Assembly: GCF_003854935.1 (NCBI RefSeq)
Contig: NZ_CP033969.1
Location: forward strand, 930,001 to 994,000
Length of the DNA: 64,000 nt
Direction of reading: 5' to 3'
From: Cupriavidus pauculus
GTDB lineage: Bacteria > Pseudomonadota > Gammaproteobacteria > Burkholderiales > Burkholderiaceae
In this document: positions 33,351-41,637 of the stretch, one piece after another
How the letters are laid out: every line of letters begins with the position of its first letter
How positions within the stretch are numbered: the stretch's first letter is position 1
Notes under the pieces: model-generated
What the model was told of the DNA's origin: nothing
What the model saw: the letters and a program-made list of their open reading frames with translations, nothing else
Databases searched by the model: none
Translations under genes and position numbers: made by a program

Positions 33351-33463
33351 GAGGTTCTCCGTCAATGCAGTGTGTTTCTTGTTTCAATCACCCGGCCCGC
33401 AGCAGGTTGGGCTCGACGCGGACGGGTGGAAGGGGCGACCGTTGGGTGAAGCCGGGCGATGCC

Positions 33464-34591
33464 TCAGCTCACGAGTGCCTTGCCATTGCGCACAAACGGC
33501 AGTTTAACCACAGTCGCGGTCAGTTTGCGGTCGCGGATCTCGACCTGGACGTCGGTGCCGGGCGCCACGTCCTTCGGCAGCCGCGCGAAGGCGATGGACT
33601 GCTGCAGGCTCGGGCTGAAGGTGCCGCTGGTGATCTCGCCGTCGCCGGCGGGCGTGACGACCTTCTGGTGCGCGCGCAGCACGCCGCCCTTGTCGCGCAG
33701 GATCAGGCCCGCGAAGGTCTGCTTATGGCCCCCGGCCACCAGGGCCGACTTGCCGACGAAGTCGCGCTCGCTCTGCAGGTCGACCGTCCAGGCCAGCCCG
33801 GCGTCCAGCGGCGAGGTGTGGATGTCCATGTCCTGGCCGTACAGGTTCATGCCGGCTTCCAGGCGCAGCGTGTCGCGCGCGCCCAGGCCGGCCGGGCGCA
33901 CGCCGGCGGCGGACAGCTTTTCCCAGATGCCGGCGACGTTCTGGGCCGGCACCACCAGCTCGAAGCCGTCCTCGCCGGTGTAGCCCGTGCGGGCCACCAT
34001 CAGCTCGCCCATGTCGGGGTCCTGCACCACCAGCGCGTTGAACGGCTTGAGCGCGTCGGCCGGCTGCGTGGACGGGAATGCCTGGTAGACCTTGGCGCGC
34101 GCGTTCGGGCCCTGGACGGCCACGATGGCCAGCTTGCCGGCGCCGTCCGGCGCCACGTCGCCCCGGCGCGGCGTGATCGTCACGTCGCTGCCGGTGGCCG
34201 CGTTGCGCTGCTGGATCCATTCGATGTCACCCAGCGCCGTGCTGGCGTTCACCACCAGGCGGAAATGGTCCTCGGCAAAGAAGTAGACGATCAGGTCGTC
34301 GATCACGCCGCCTTTTTCGTCGAGCATGCACGAGTAAAGCGCCTTGCCCGGGGTCTGGAGCTTGTCGACGTTGTTGGCCAGCAGGCCGCGCAGGAAGGCG
34401 CGGGTCTGGGCGCCGTGGAGATCGACCACGCACATGTGCGAGACGTCGAACATGCCGGCGTCGGCGCGCACGGCGTGGTGTTCCTCGATCTGCGAGCCGT
34501 AGTTGACCGGCATGTCCCAGCCGCCGAAGTCGACCATGCGAGCGCCGAGGGCGCGGTGGATAGCGTTGAGAGGCGTGGCCTGAAGCGTCAT
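33464..34591 (-). CDS. gcvT: Glycine cleavage system T-protein (aminomethyltransferase)
   Basis: 375 residues. It transfers the one-carbon unit from lipoyl-GcvH to tetrahydrofolate, giving 5,10-methylenetetrahydrofolate and ammonia. The N-terminus [18 protein letters not shown] and the conserved aspartate region [11 protein letters not shown] are family features; [12 protein letters not shown] is the folate-site motif. It is the first gene after the riboswitch leader, and an intrinsic terminator lies between riboswitch and gene. Confidence 0.97.
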   Translation of the reverse strand: MTLQATPLNAIHRALGARMVDFGGWDMPVNYGSQIEEHHAVRADAGMFDVSHMCVVDLHGAQTRAFLRGLLANNVDKLQTPGKALYSCMLDEKGGVIDDLIVYFFAEDHFRLVVNASTALGDIEWIQQRNAATGSDVTITPRRGDVAPDGAGKLAIVAVQGPNARAKVYQAFPSTQPADALKPFNALVVQDPDMGELMVARTGYTGEDGFELVVPAQNVAGIWEKLSAAGVRPAGLGARDTLRLEAGMNLYGQDMDIHTSPLDAGLAWTVDLQSERDFVGKSALVAGGHKQTFAGLILRDKGGVLRAHQKVVTPAGDGEITSGTFSPSLQQSIAFARLPKDVAPGTDVQVEIRDRKLTATVVKLPFVRNGKALVS

Positions 34592-34619
34592 GGAGTTCCC
34601 TCGGGGCGGTTCGAAAACG

Positions 34620-34661
34620 AAAAAAGGGTCATCGCCGTGACCCGTGTCACGGCGATGACCC
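34620..34661 (-). terminator. Intrinsic terminator between glycine riboswitch and gcvT
   Basis: Read on the minus strand, a perfect 16-base-pair stem (34661-34646 with 34641-34626) with an ACGG loop is followed by six T. It lies directly after the second aptamer and about 28 bases before the gcvT start, the position of the expression platform. This suggests control by transcription attenuation. Confidence 0.85.
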
Positions 34662-34890
34662 CTCTGTCCTCGATACCTGAGAGATTACGAAGCCTGGCGC
34701 TTGCGTGCGCCGGCGTCGTGCGCCCCTTCGGTGGACATGCTCGCCTGGCCTGTGCCGCGGCGGATGTCGCTCTCCAGAGTGCGGCATGCATCGTGTGCAT
34801 GTTGCATGCCGATCCGGTCGGTCCATGGTGCCTGAGAGTTTTTGGGTAGTTCCCCTTCGGCGGCGCAGTCGCTGCGCGCTCTCCCGGCCG
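34662..34890 (-). ncRNA. Tandem glycine riboswitch
   Basis: On the minus strand two similar aptamers follow each other. The first starts with GGGAGAGCGC at 34885 and contains CCGAAGGGG and ACTCTCAGGCACCA. The second starts with GGAGAGCGAC, contains CCGAAGGGG and ends with TCTCTCAGGTA. These are the conserved core elements of cooperative tandem glycine riboswitches. In other bacteria the switch turns gcv expression on when glycine is bound. Confidence 0.93.
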
Positions 34891-34900
34891 GATGCGCGAG

Positions 34901-34929
34901 AATGTACGGGACCGGTCTGCCTTTGTCAA
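34901..34929 (-). promoter_or_regulatory. Sigma70 promoter of the gcv operon
   Basis: On the minus strand a perfect TTGACA (34929-34924) and TACATT (34906-34901) are separated by exactly 17 bases. Transcription would begin near 34894, just before the first glycine aptamer. Confidence 0.82.
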
Positions 34930-34980
34930 ACGCGCCGGCGGCGCCCTTGCGCGGGCACCCGGTCCCCCAGGCCGGCAAGA

Positions 34981-35205
34981 TCAGCGGCGGTCCTTGGTCA
35001 CGACGTTGCCGACCACGCCGCCGACGGCCGCGCCGCCCAGCGTGCCCAGCGCGCTGCCGTCGGTCAGCACGGCGCCGCCCAGCGCACCGGCACCCGCGCC
35101 GATGGCCGTATTACGTTGTTTCGGGGTCATGTCCGCGCAGCCGGCGAAACCTGCCAGCGTGGCACCGATCAGCACGACCTTGGAAATGGTGCGAAGCGTC
35201 TTCAT
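34981..35205 (-). CDS. Small glycine-zipper lipoprotein (OsmB-like)
   Basis: 74 residues. A signal peptide ends in a lipobox-like FAGC with C23 as the likely lipidated cysteine. The mature part is mostly a glycine-zipper segment (AIGAGAGALGGAVL and GTLGGAAVGGVVGNVV) that would insert in or pack against a membrane. OsmB-like lipoproteins of this size are outer-membrane, often stress-induced. AAGGAG is present upstream. It shares a divergent 276-base intergenic region with the helicase gene. Confidence 0.85.
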   Translation of the reverse strand: MKTLRTISKVVLIGATLAGFAGCADMTPKQRNTAIGAGAGALGGAVLTDGSALGTLGGAAVGGVVGNVVTKDRR

Positions 35206-35481
35206 GATGGGCTCCTTCTTTTCAATGGATTGTCATGGTTGCGATGGCCGTTGTCTGGTCTCCCGAGCCGGTCGCGCTTGGCGCAAAACCCGCGCGGTCG
35301 TGCACGGTAAGAGGCAATCTCCATGCCGCGGGTGCCCCCGCTTTACGATTGTTACCAGCCTGAAACGCCTCTTGTCGGACACCGCCCGACACCGGCCCGC
35401 GTGTTAACATCGACGCCTTTCGCGCCCGGCCCGCACGTGCGCCTTGCGCCATCCCGGCCGTACCCGTTTTTCCCCCTGCCC

Positions 35482-37569
35482 ATGACCCACGGACTCAACG
35501 CCGCGCAATCCGAAGCGGTTCGCTACCTGGACGGCCCCTGCCTTGTGCTGGCGGGCGCCGGCTCGGGCAAGACGCGCGTGATCACGCAGAAGATCGCCCA
35601 CCTGATCGAGGACAAGGGGTTCGAGCCGCGTCACATTGCCGCCGTCACGTTCACGAACAAGGCGGCCAAGGAGATGCAGGAGCGCATTGCCAAGCTCATG
35701 GAGGGCAAGACCACGCGCGAAGGGAAGCGCATTCCACTCAAGCAGCTCACGGTTTGTACGTTTCACTCGCTCGGCGTGCAAATTCTGCGCATGGAAGCCG
35801 AGCACGTGGGCCTGAAGCCACAGTTCTCGATCATGGATTCGGACGACTGTTTCGGGCTGGTCCAGGAACAGCTGGGCACCACCGACAAGAAGCTGATCCG
35901 CAGCGTGCAGAACGCGATCTCGCTCTGGAAGAACGGCATGGTCGACCCCGAGACCGCGCTGGCCCAGGCCGCCGATGCCGACCAGCACCAGGCCGCCATG
36001 GTCTACCGCAACTACGTGGCCACGCTGCACGCCTACCAGGCCGTGGATTTCGACGACCTGATCCGGCTGCCGGCCGAACTGTTCGCCCGCGACGAGGCCG
36101 TGCGGCTGAAGTGGCAGAACCGGCTGCGCTACTTCCTGGTCGACGAGTACCAGGACACCAACGCGTGCCAGTACCAGTTGCTCAAGCTGCTGGCCGGAGG
36201 CTCGCACCTGCGCGCGCCGGCGTTCACGGCCGTGGGCGACGACGACCAGGCCATCTACGGCTGGCGCGGCGCCACGCTGGACAACCTGCGCCTGCTGCAA
36301 ACGGATTTCCCGGACCTCAAGGTCGTCAAGCTCGAACAGAACTACCGCTCGACGGTGCGCATCCTGGAAGCGGCCAACGCGGTCATCGCCAACAACCCCA
36401 AGCTGTTCGACAAGAGGCTCTGGTCCGAGCACGGCATGGGCGACCCGATCGCGGTGCATCCGATGAACGACGAGGAGCACGAGGCCGAGTCAGTGGTGTT
36501 CCGGCTGTCGGCCCACAAGTTCGAGCGCCGCGCGCAGTTCCGCGACTACGCGATCCTGTACCGCGGCAACCACCAGGCACGGCTGTTCGAGCAGATCCTG
36601 CGGCGCGAGCGGATTCCGTACGTGCTGTCGGGCGGCCAGAGCTTCTTCGACAAGGCCGAGATCAAGGACATCTGCGCGTACCTGCGGCTGATTGCCAATC
36701 CGGACGACGACCCCGCGTTTATCCGCGCCATCACCACGCCGCGCCGGGGCGTGGGCAATACCACGCTGGAGGTGCTGGGCACGTTCGCGGGCCAGGCCAA
36801 GGTGTCGCTGTTCGAGGCGGCGATGATGGGCGGCATCGAGGCAAAGCTGCAGCCGCGCCAGCTTGAGCCGCTGCGCGTGTTCTGCGAGTCGATGGTGCGG
36901 CTGGCCGACCGCGCCGCGCGCGACCCCGCCACCGTGGTGCTGGACGACCTGATGGAAGGCATCCACTACGAGGCGTACCTGTACGACACCTTCGACGAAC
37001 GCCAGGCGCAGTCGCGCTGGACCAACACGCTGGAATTCCTGGACTGGCTCAAGCGCAAGGGCACCCGGCCCGAGCCGGAAGGCGAGGGCGATGCCACCGG
37101 CTTCGACAACGCCGACGGCTTTGGCGACGAGGGCAAGAACCTGCTGGAACTGACGCAGACCGTGGCGCTGATGAGCATGCTCGAAGGCCGCGAGGAGGAC
37201 CCGGACGCCGTGCGGCTGTCCACGCTGCACGCCTCGAAGGGGCTGGAATATCCGCACGTGTTCCTGGTGGGCGTGGAAGAGGGCATCCTGCCCCACACGC
37301 GCGAGGACGAGGACCTGGGCGACGACAAGATCGAGGAAGAGCGCCGGCTGATGTACGTGGGCATCACGCGCGCACAGCGCAGCCTGCAGATCAGCTGGTG
37401 CAAGAAGCGCAAGCGCGCGCGGGAGACCTACTCGGTCGAGCCGTCGCGCTTCATCGCCGAGATGAAGCTGGAAGAAGCCCCGGCGCCGCAGGACGCCATG
37501 CCGGCCATGAGCCCCAAGGACCGGCTGGCCGGCCTGAAGGCGCTGCTCAACAAGCCCGCCGCCGGCTGA
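35482..37569 (+). CDS. rep: ATP-dependent DNA helicase, Rep/UvrD type
   Basis: 695 residues, superfamily 1A. The P-loop AGAGSGKTRVIT, the TFTNKAAKEM motif, DEYQDTNACQYQLL (II), GDDDQAIYGWRGA (III) and QNYRST (IV) are all present, with STLHASKGLEYPHVFLVG and RRLMYVGITRAQ at the C-terminal end. The CTFHSLGVQILR segment fits Rep better than UvrD, and the length matches Rep (about 670). It translocates 3' to 5' and removes proteins ahead of forks. ATG 35482 (MTHGLNAAQ) is the natural start; upstream in-frame codons are non-coding in character. Confidence 0.92.
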   Translation: MTHGLNAAQSEAVRYLDGPCLVLAGAGSGKTRVITQKIAHLIEDKGFEPRHIAAVTFTNKAAKEMQERIAKLMEGKTTREGKRIPLKQLTVCTFHSLGVQILRMEAEHVGLKPQFSIMDSDDCFGLVQEQLGTTDKKLIRSVQNAISLWKNGMVDPETALAQAADADQHQAAMVYRNYVATLHAYQAVDFDDLIRLPAELFARDEAVRLKWQNRLRYFLVDEYQDTNACQYQLLKLLAGGSHLRAPAFTAVGDDDQAIYGWRGATLDNLRLLQTDFPDLKVVKLEQNYRSTVRILEAANAVIANNPKLFDKRLWSEHGMGDPIAVHPMNDEEHEAESVVFRLSAHKFERRAQFRDYAILYRGNHQARLFEQILRRERIPYVLSGGQSFFDKAEIKDICAYLRLIANPDDDPAFIRAITTPRRGVGNTTLEVLGTFAGQAKVSLFEAAMMGGIEAKLQPRQLEPLRVFCESMVRLADRAARDPATVVLDDLMEGIHYEAYLYDTFDERQAQSRWTNTLEFLDWLKRKGTRPEPEGEGDATGFDNADGFGDEGKNLLELTQTVALMSMLEGREEDPDAVRLSTLHASKGLEYPHVFLVGVEEGILPHTREDEDLGDDKIEEERRLMYVGITRAQRSLQISWCKKRKRARETYSVEPSRFIAEMKLEEAPAPQDAMPAMSPKDRLAGLKALLNKPAAG

Positions 37570-37920
37570 CGCTGATACAAGGCCGACAAGATTCGGCCGG
37601 GTCGTCTCACTACGATGGACACTCGCGTGGAAACGTCTCGGCGTTTCTCCGACACACCGCGCCAGCCCTTCGGTTGCGGTGTGGCTGGGCGCATGCGAGC
37701 CCGGCTTCTTCCCTGTTGAACGCTCCCGGCTGCGGCAGCACCGGGAGCGTATTTTTCGGCACCTGGCGCCGATCATCGTCGATGGCGCCCCCCAGGTGCC
37801 GCATGGCGCACGTATCGGCGCTGATACAAAGCGGGCATCGCCTGTAATCTCGCGGCTGGTACATTGGCCGCTCGGATTTCCCGCGTTCCACCCTCCCGTT
37901 GCCCGCTTTCCCCGTTTGCC
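37570..37920. other. rep-regulator intergenic region
   Basis: About 350 bases with no supportable gene. It contains a strong terminator at 37720-37756. The second half is the leader of the response regulator and shows no clear promoter match. Confidence 0.55.
37720..37756 (+). terminator. Rho-independent terminator downstream of rep
   Basis: A perfect 10-base-pair stem (ACGCTCCCGG with CCGGGAGCGT) with an 11-base loop is followed by ATTTTT. Confidence 0.85.
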
Positions 37921-38652
37921 ATGGACCTGTCGCTCAACCTGCCCACCCGTCTGCTGATCGTCGACGACGATCCCCAGATCCGTTCCATGCTGGCCGAATA
38001 CCTGGCCACGTTCGGCATGGAGGCGGAGGGCGTGGAAGGCGGCGCGGCCATGCGCGCGGCGCTGGGGCGGCAGACGTACGACCTGGTCATCCTGGACCTG
38101 TCGCTGCCCGGCGAAAACGGCCTGACGCTGTGCCGCGAGATCCGCGAGCAGAGCGACCTGCCCGTGATCATGCTGACCGCCCGCGCCGAGCTGGCCGACC
38201 GCGTGGTGGGCCTGGAAGTGGGCGCCGACGACTACGTGACCAAGCCGTTCGAAATGCGCGAGCTGGTGGCGCGCATCCACACGGTGCTGCGCCGCAGCCG
38301 GGGCGAGACGCGCCGCGCGCCGGCCGCAGCCGCGGGCCACGAGATGCGGTTCGGCGGCTGGCGGCTGAACACCACGCTGCGGCAACTGGTCGATGCCGAG
38401 GAAACCGTGGTGCCGCTGTCCAACGCCGAATTCCGGCTGCTGCTGACGTTCATCGAGAACCCGAACCGCGTGCTGGACCGCGAGATGCTGATCAACAACG
38501 CGCGCGGCCGCGACCTGGACGTGTTCGACCGCAGCATCGACCTGCTGGTGTCGCGGCTGCGCCAGAAGCTGCGCGACGACCCGCGCGATTCGTCGCTGAT
38601 CCGCACCGTGCGCGGCGAGGGCTACGTGTTCACGGTCAACGTGGAACACTGA
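37921..38652 (+). CDS. OmpR-family response regulator
   Basis: 243 residues. The receiver domain spans residues 9-125 with the acidic pair at D15-D17 region (LLIVDDDPQ), phospho-acceptor D59 in VILDLSLPG and the conserved lysine in VTKPFEMREL. A winged-helix DNA-binding domain follows (NAEFRLLLTFIENPNRVLDR; RSIDLLVSRLRQKL; RTVRGEGYVF). It is the partner of the histidine kinase that starts four bases after its stop. The signal and regulon cannot be read from sequence. Confidence 0.92.
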   Translation: MDLSLNLPTRLLIVDDDPQIRSMLAEYLATFGMEAEGVEGGAAMRAALGRQTYDLVILDLSLPGENGLTLCREIREQSDLPVIMLTARAELADRVVGLEVGADDYVTKPFEMRELVARIHTVLRRSRGETRRAPAAAAGHEMRFGGWRLNTTLRQLVDAEETVVPLSNAEFRLLLTFIENPNRVLDREMLINNARGRDLDVFDRSIDLLVSRLRQKLRDDPRDSSLIRTVRGEGYVFTVNVEH

Positions 38653-38656
38653 GCGC

Positions 38657-39931
38657 ATGGCCGCAACGCCCCCGCCCGCTGCCGGCGCCCCGGCCGCGCC
38701 CCCGCAAGCGGTGCGCCGCCGCCGGTTCAACTCGATGTTCACGCGCCTGTTCTTCGTGATGACGGCCATCATGCTGGCCGTGCACGTGCTGGGCGTGACC
38801 GTGATCGAGAGCGTGTTCCCACGGCCGGGATCGGAGCGCTACATGGAACGGATGCGCCGCGCCGCGTCCGACGCCGAGGTGGCCGGCAAGCTGCTGTCCG
38901 GCCCGCCCGCGCATCCGCTCGAAGGCGTGTTCATGCCCGGCCATCCCGCCGGCCCGCCACCGGGCATGCGTGGCAACGAACCGTTCGATTTCGATGGCCC
39001 GCCGCTGCGGCCGGACGCCTTCATGGAACGCCCCGGCGGCCGCCCCCAGGGCCGGCCCGACGGCTTCCACATCCGCGGCATCTGGCCACCGCACCTGGGG
39101 CTGCTGTTCCAGCTCGCCGCCATCCTGATCGCGTCGTGGGTGGGCGCGCGCCTGCTGGCGCGGCCGGTGCAGCAGCTTGCCAGCGGCGCCAACCGGCTGG
39201 CGCAGGACGTACACGCGCCGCCGCTGGACGAGGACACCGGCCCGGCCGAGGCCCGCGACGCCACGCACGCGCTGAACCTGATGCAGCAGCGCATCCGCAC
39301 GCAGCTCGCGCAGCAGTCGCGCTTTCTGGCGGCCGTGTCGCACGACCTGCGCACGCCGCTCACGCGCATGAGCCTGCGCATCGAGCGGATCGAGGACAAC
39401 GACGTGCGCTACCGGCTGCGCCAGGACCTGGCCGAGATGAACGGGCTGATCGACGCCACGCTGTACTACCTGCGCGAGCGCGACGACGCCACCGGTCCGC
39501 GCCAGCGCGTGGACGTGCTGGCGCTGCTGCAGGCCGTCGTCGACGACGCGCAGGAGATCGGCCAGGACGTCCGGCTCTCCGGCGAGGCCGCGCCGCTGCT
39601 GGCGTACCCGGCGGAACTGCGCCGCGCCGTGGTCAACCTGGTCGAGAACGCGCACCGCTACGGCGGCGCCGCGCACATCGTGCTGGCCGACAGCCCCGAG
39701 CGCGTGACCATCGACGTCTGCGACAACGGCCCGGGCATCCCGCCCGCCGAACTGCAGCGCGTGCTGGAACCGTTCTACCGCGTGGAGTCGTCACGCAGCC
39801 GCGCCACGGGCGGCGTCGGCATGGGCCTGGCGATCGCCGCCGACATCGTGGCGCGCCACGGCGGCGAACTGAAACTGTCCAACCGCCCCGAAGGCGGCCT
39901 GCGCGTCAGCATCACGCTGCCCAGGGGATAA
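38657..39931 (+). CDS. Sensor histidine kinase
   Basis: 424 residues. After an Ala/Pro-rich cytoplasmic start, the first membrane helix runs about residues 28-50 and the second about 146-163. The intervening 95-residue periplasmic domain is unusually rich in Pro, Gly, Met and His (HPLEGVFMPGHPAGPPPGMR). A HAMP linker precedes the H-box FLAAVSHDLRTPL with phospho-acceptor H229, then N-box (LVENAHRYG), DNGPGIP and GMGLAIAADIVARHGG. It autophosphorylates and passes phosphate to the regulator upstream. The Met/His/Pro-rich sensor region would fit a metal or membrane-stress signal, which is inference. Confidence 0.92.
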   Translation: MAATPPPAAGAPAAPPQAVRRRRFNSMFTRLFFVMTAIMLAVHVLGVTVIESVFPRPGSERYMERMRRAASDAEVAGKLLSGPPAHPLEGVFMPGHPAGPPPGMRGNEPFDFDGPPLRPDAFMERPGGRPQGRPDGFHIRGIWPPHLGLLFQLAAILIASWVGARLLARPVQQLASGANRLAQDVHAPPLDEDTGPAEARDATHALNLMQQRIRTQLAQQSRFLAAVSHDLRTPLTRMSLRIERIEDNDVRYRLRQDLAEMNGLIDATLYYLRERDDATGPRQRVDVLALLQAVVDDAQEIGQDVRLSGEAAPLLAYPAELRRAVVNLVENAHRYGGAAHIVLADSPERVTIDVCDNGPGIPPAELQRVLEPFYRVESSRSRATGGVGMGLAIAADIVARHGGELKLSNRPEGGLRVSITLPRG

Positions 39932-39940
39932 ACCGCGCCG

Positions 39941-40178
39941 GTTTGCTCCCCGCTCCCGCCCGCGCGAGAAATGTCCAGCACGAGGGTCGGCGTCGGTTTG
40001 CTCCCCGCTGCCGCCTGCGGGAGAAATGTCCACACGAGGTCCGGCGCCGTTTTGCTCCCCTCTCCCGCCTGCGGGAGAGGGGCCGGGGGTGAGGGCCGGC
40101 GTCTCAAGATGCGCATGTCGCAAATCCAACCACCATGCCTCACCCCAACCCCTATCCCACCGCGTGAGAGAGGGGACC
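39941..40178. repeat. Dispersed palindromic repeat, copy 1 (three half units)
   Basis: Three head-to-tail half units begin at 39941, 39996 and 40049, each starting GTTTGCTCCCC or GTTTTGCTCCCC and containing a CCCGCC...GCGGGAG-type hairpin. The third carries the full CTCTCCCGCCTGCGGGAGAG palindrome and GGCCGGGGGTGAGGGC. A diverged inverted end (CTCACCCCAACCCC, then a CCCACCGCGTGAGAG hairpin) closes the element near 40178. The same palindrome occurs near 53.0, 58.85 and 61.9 kb. Confidence 0.8.
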
Positions 40179-40200
40179 CAACTACCAGCATCCAGCCCCC

Positions 40201-41373
40201 TCAAGCCCGCTGCGGCAACCCGCTTTTCCCGATGGCCGCAAGCTGCACGTACTGCGACCCGCGCAGCCCGCGCGTGAAATCGAGCGTGAAATCGCCGACG
40301 TCGATACGGGCCTGCAGCGCGCGGCGCAACTCGGCGGTGCCGGGCGCCTTCATGCCGGCGGCGGCGCGGACCAGCCACGCCGCGCCGATGTAGCCGGCCA
40401 GCGTGGCGGGCGAGGGCGGTTCGTCGAGATACTGCTTCATGCGTGCCACGTGTTCCTTCACCACGCGCAGCGTCGATTCCTGCGGCCCCGGCGCGATCTG
40501 CGTCACGACCATGCCGCCGGCGTAGCCGCTGCCCAGGATCTCGCGCGCGGCCGACGGGCTTACCGCCGACAGCCCGACCAGGAAGCCATACCAGTTGCGC
40601 GCCGCCAGCGCGCGTCCCAGGCTGCCGTAGGCCAGCGTGTCACCGGCCACGATTACCGCGCCCGGCCGCGCCGCCGCGATGCGGCGCGCGCTGTCGTCGA
40701 GGTTGCCGTCCAGCGCGACGGCCCGCGTGCCCATGTCCTTCTCCAGCCGCGCCAGCCACGGCGTGCCGGTGCCGAGCGTGCCGGCCGCGAAGTCGGGCGA
40801 CACGGCCAGCGCGATGCTGCCGAGCCCGTAGCTGCGCAACTGGCGGACCGCCGCATCGAGTTCGGACTGATAGTCGGCGCGCGTGAACCAGACGTTGTCG
40901 GCGGCCAGCGCCAGCCCGGACAGCGGCGCCACGATCTGCACGCCGCGCCGGGTCAGTTCGGATGCGCCCGCCAGCGTCGGCAGCAGGCTGTCGCCGGGTC
41001 CGAACAACACTTCGGCGCGCTCGTTGTCAGCCAGCGCCACGGCCTGCGCGGCCGCGCCGCGCGGGTTGGCGGCGTCGGCATCGCGCACCACGTGGACGAT
41101 GCGCAGGCCACCGCCGGCGCCGGGCGAGGCGTTCCAGGCATCGAACATGACCTTGGCGCCGGCCAGGTAGTCGCGCGCCTGGTCGGCCTGCGGCCCGGCG
41201 CGATCGACCAGATGCGCCACCACCAGCTGGCGACGTACCGCCGGGCCCGCCGGCTGCGCGAACGCGGGCACCATCGCGGCGGACGCCAGCGCGCCCAGCG
41301 TGCGCAGCGCGGTGCGGCGGCCGGCCTGGGCGGGGGCGCAAGAGGGGATCGACTGCGGCAAGGCTTGGCGCAT
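40201..41373 (-). CDS. Periplasmic substrate-binding protein, Peripla_BP_6 family
   Basis: 390 residues. The N-terminus has a twin-arginine-like signal (GRRTALRTLGALASAAMV) ending near AFAQ at residue 40. The mature part is a two-lobe binding fold related to branched-chain amino acid receptors (AGAKVMFDAWN, VLFGPGDSLLPTL). The start at 41373 (MRQALPQSIP) is preferred; a longer frame upstream to 41457 lacks signal-peptide character. No transport genes adjoin it. The 5' end faces hemN, sharing a 264-base divergent region. Confidence 0.82.
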   Translation of the reverse strand: MRQALPQSIPSCAPAQAGRRTALRTLGALASAAMVPAFAQPAGPAVRRQLVVAHLVDRAGPQADQARDYLAGAKVMFDAWNASPGAGGGLRIVHVVRDADAANPRGAAAQAVALADNERAEVLFGPGDSLLPTLAGASELTRRGVQIVAPLSGLALAADNVWFTRADYQSELDAAVRQLRSYGLGSIALAVSPDFAAGTLGTGTPWLARLEKDMGTRAVALDGNLDDSARRIAAARPGAVIVAGDTLAYGSLGRALAARNWYGFLVGLSAVSPSAAREILGSGYAGGMVVTQIAPGPQESTLRVVKEHVARMKQYLDEPPSPATLAGYIGAAWLVRAAAGMKAPGTAELRRALQARIDVGDFTLDFTRGLRGSQYVQLAAIGKSGLPQRA

Positions 41374-41561
41374 GGCAGTAGGCAAGTGACGGTGGAGCGG
41401 GGGTGCGAAGGCGGTGCAACGGCGGCCGGCGGACATCGCCATAAAGCGAGCCGGCACCGGGCCGGAAGCGAGACTATCGGCCCTTCATGACGCTTCCGTG
41501 ACTTTTACCCGACTTGGCGCCCCTCGTCGGCGGGGCTGGCAGGCGTACGGTTGCCGTGACC

Positions 41562-41575
41562 TTGATTGGCATCAA
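41562..41575 (+). promoter_or_regulatory. Perfect FNR/Anr box upstream of hemN
   Basis: TTGAT-N4-ATCAA matches the FNR consensus at all ten fixed positions. Its centre (41568.5) lies 41.5 bases before a start site near 41610, predicted from a TAGGAT -10 element at 41598-41603. This is the class II activator position, so hemN should rise at low oxygen. Confidence 0.82.
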
Positions 41576-41637
41576 GGTTTGGCGATCGGGCGAGGCATAG
41601 GATCGTTTGTCCCCCCACGCGAACCCAGAGTTTTGCC

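Noticed and set aside
39941-40178. CRISPR array
   Set aside because: The repeat units are 53-55 bases and contiguous, with no spacers of constant length and no cas genes nearby.
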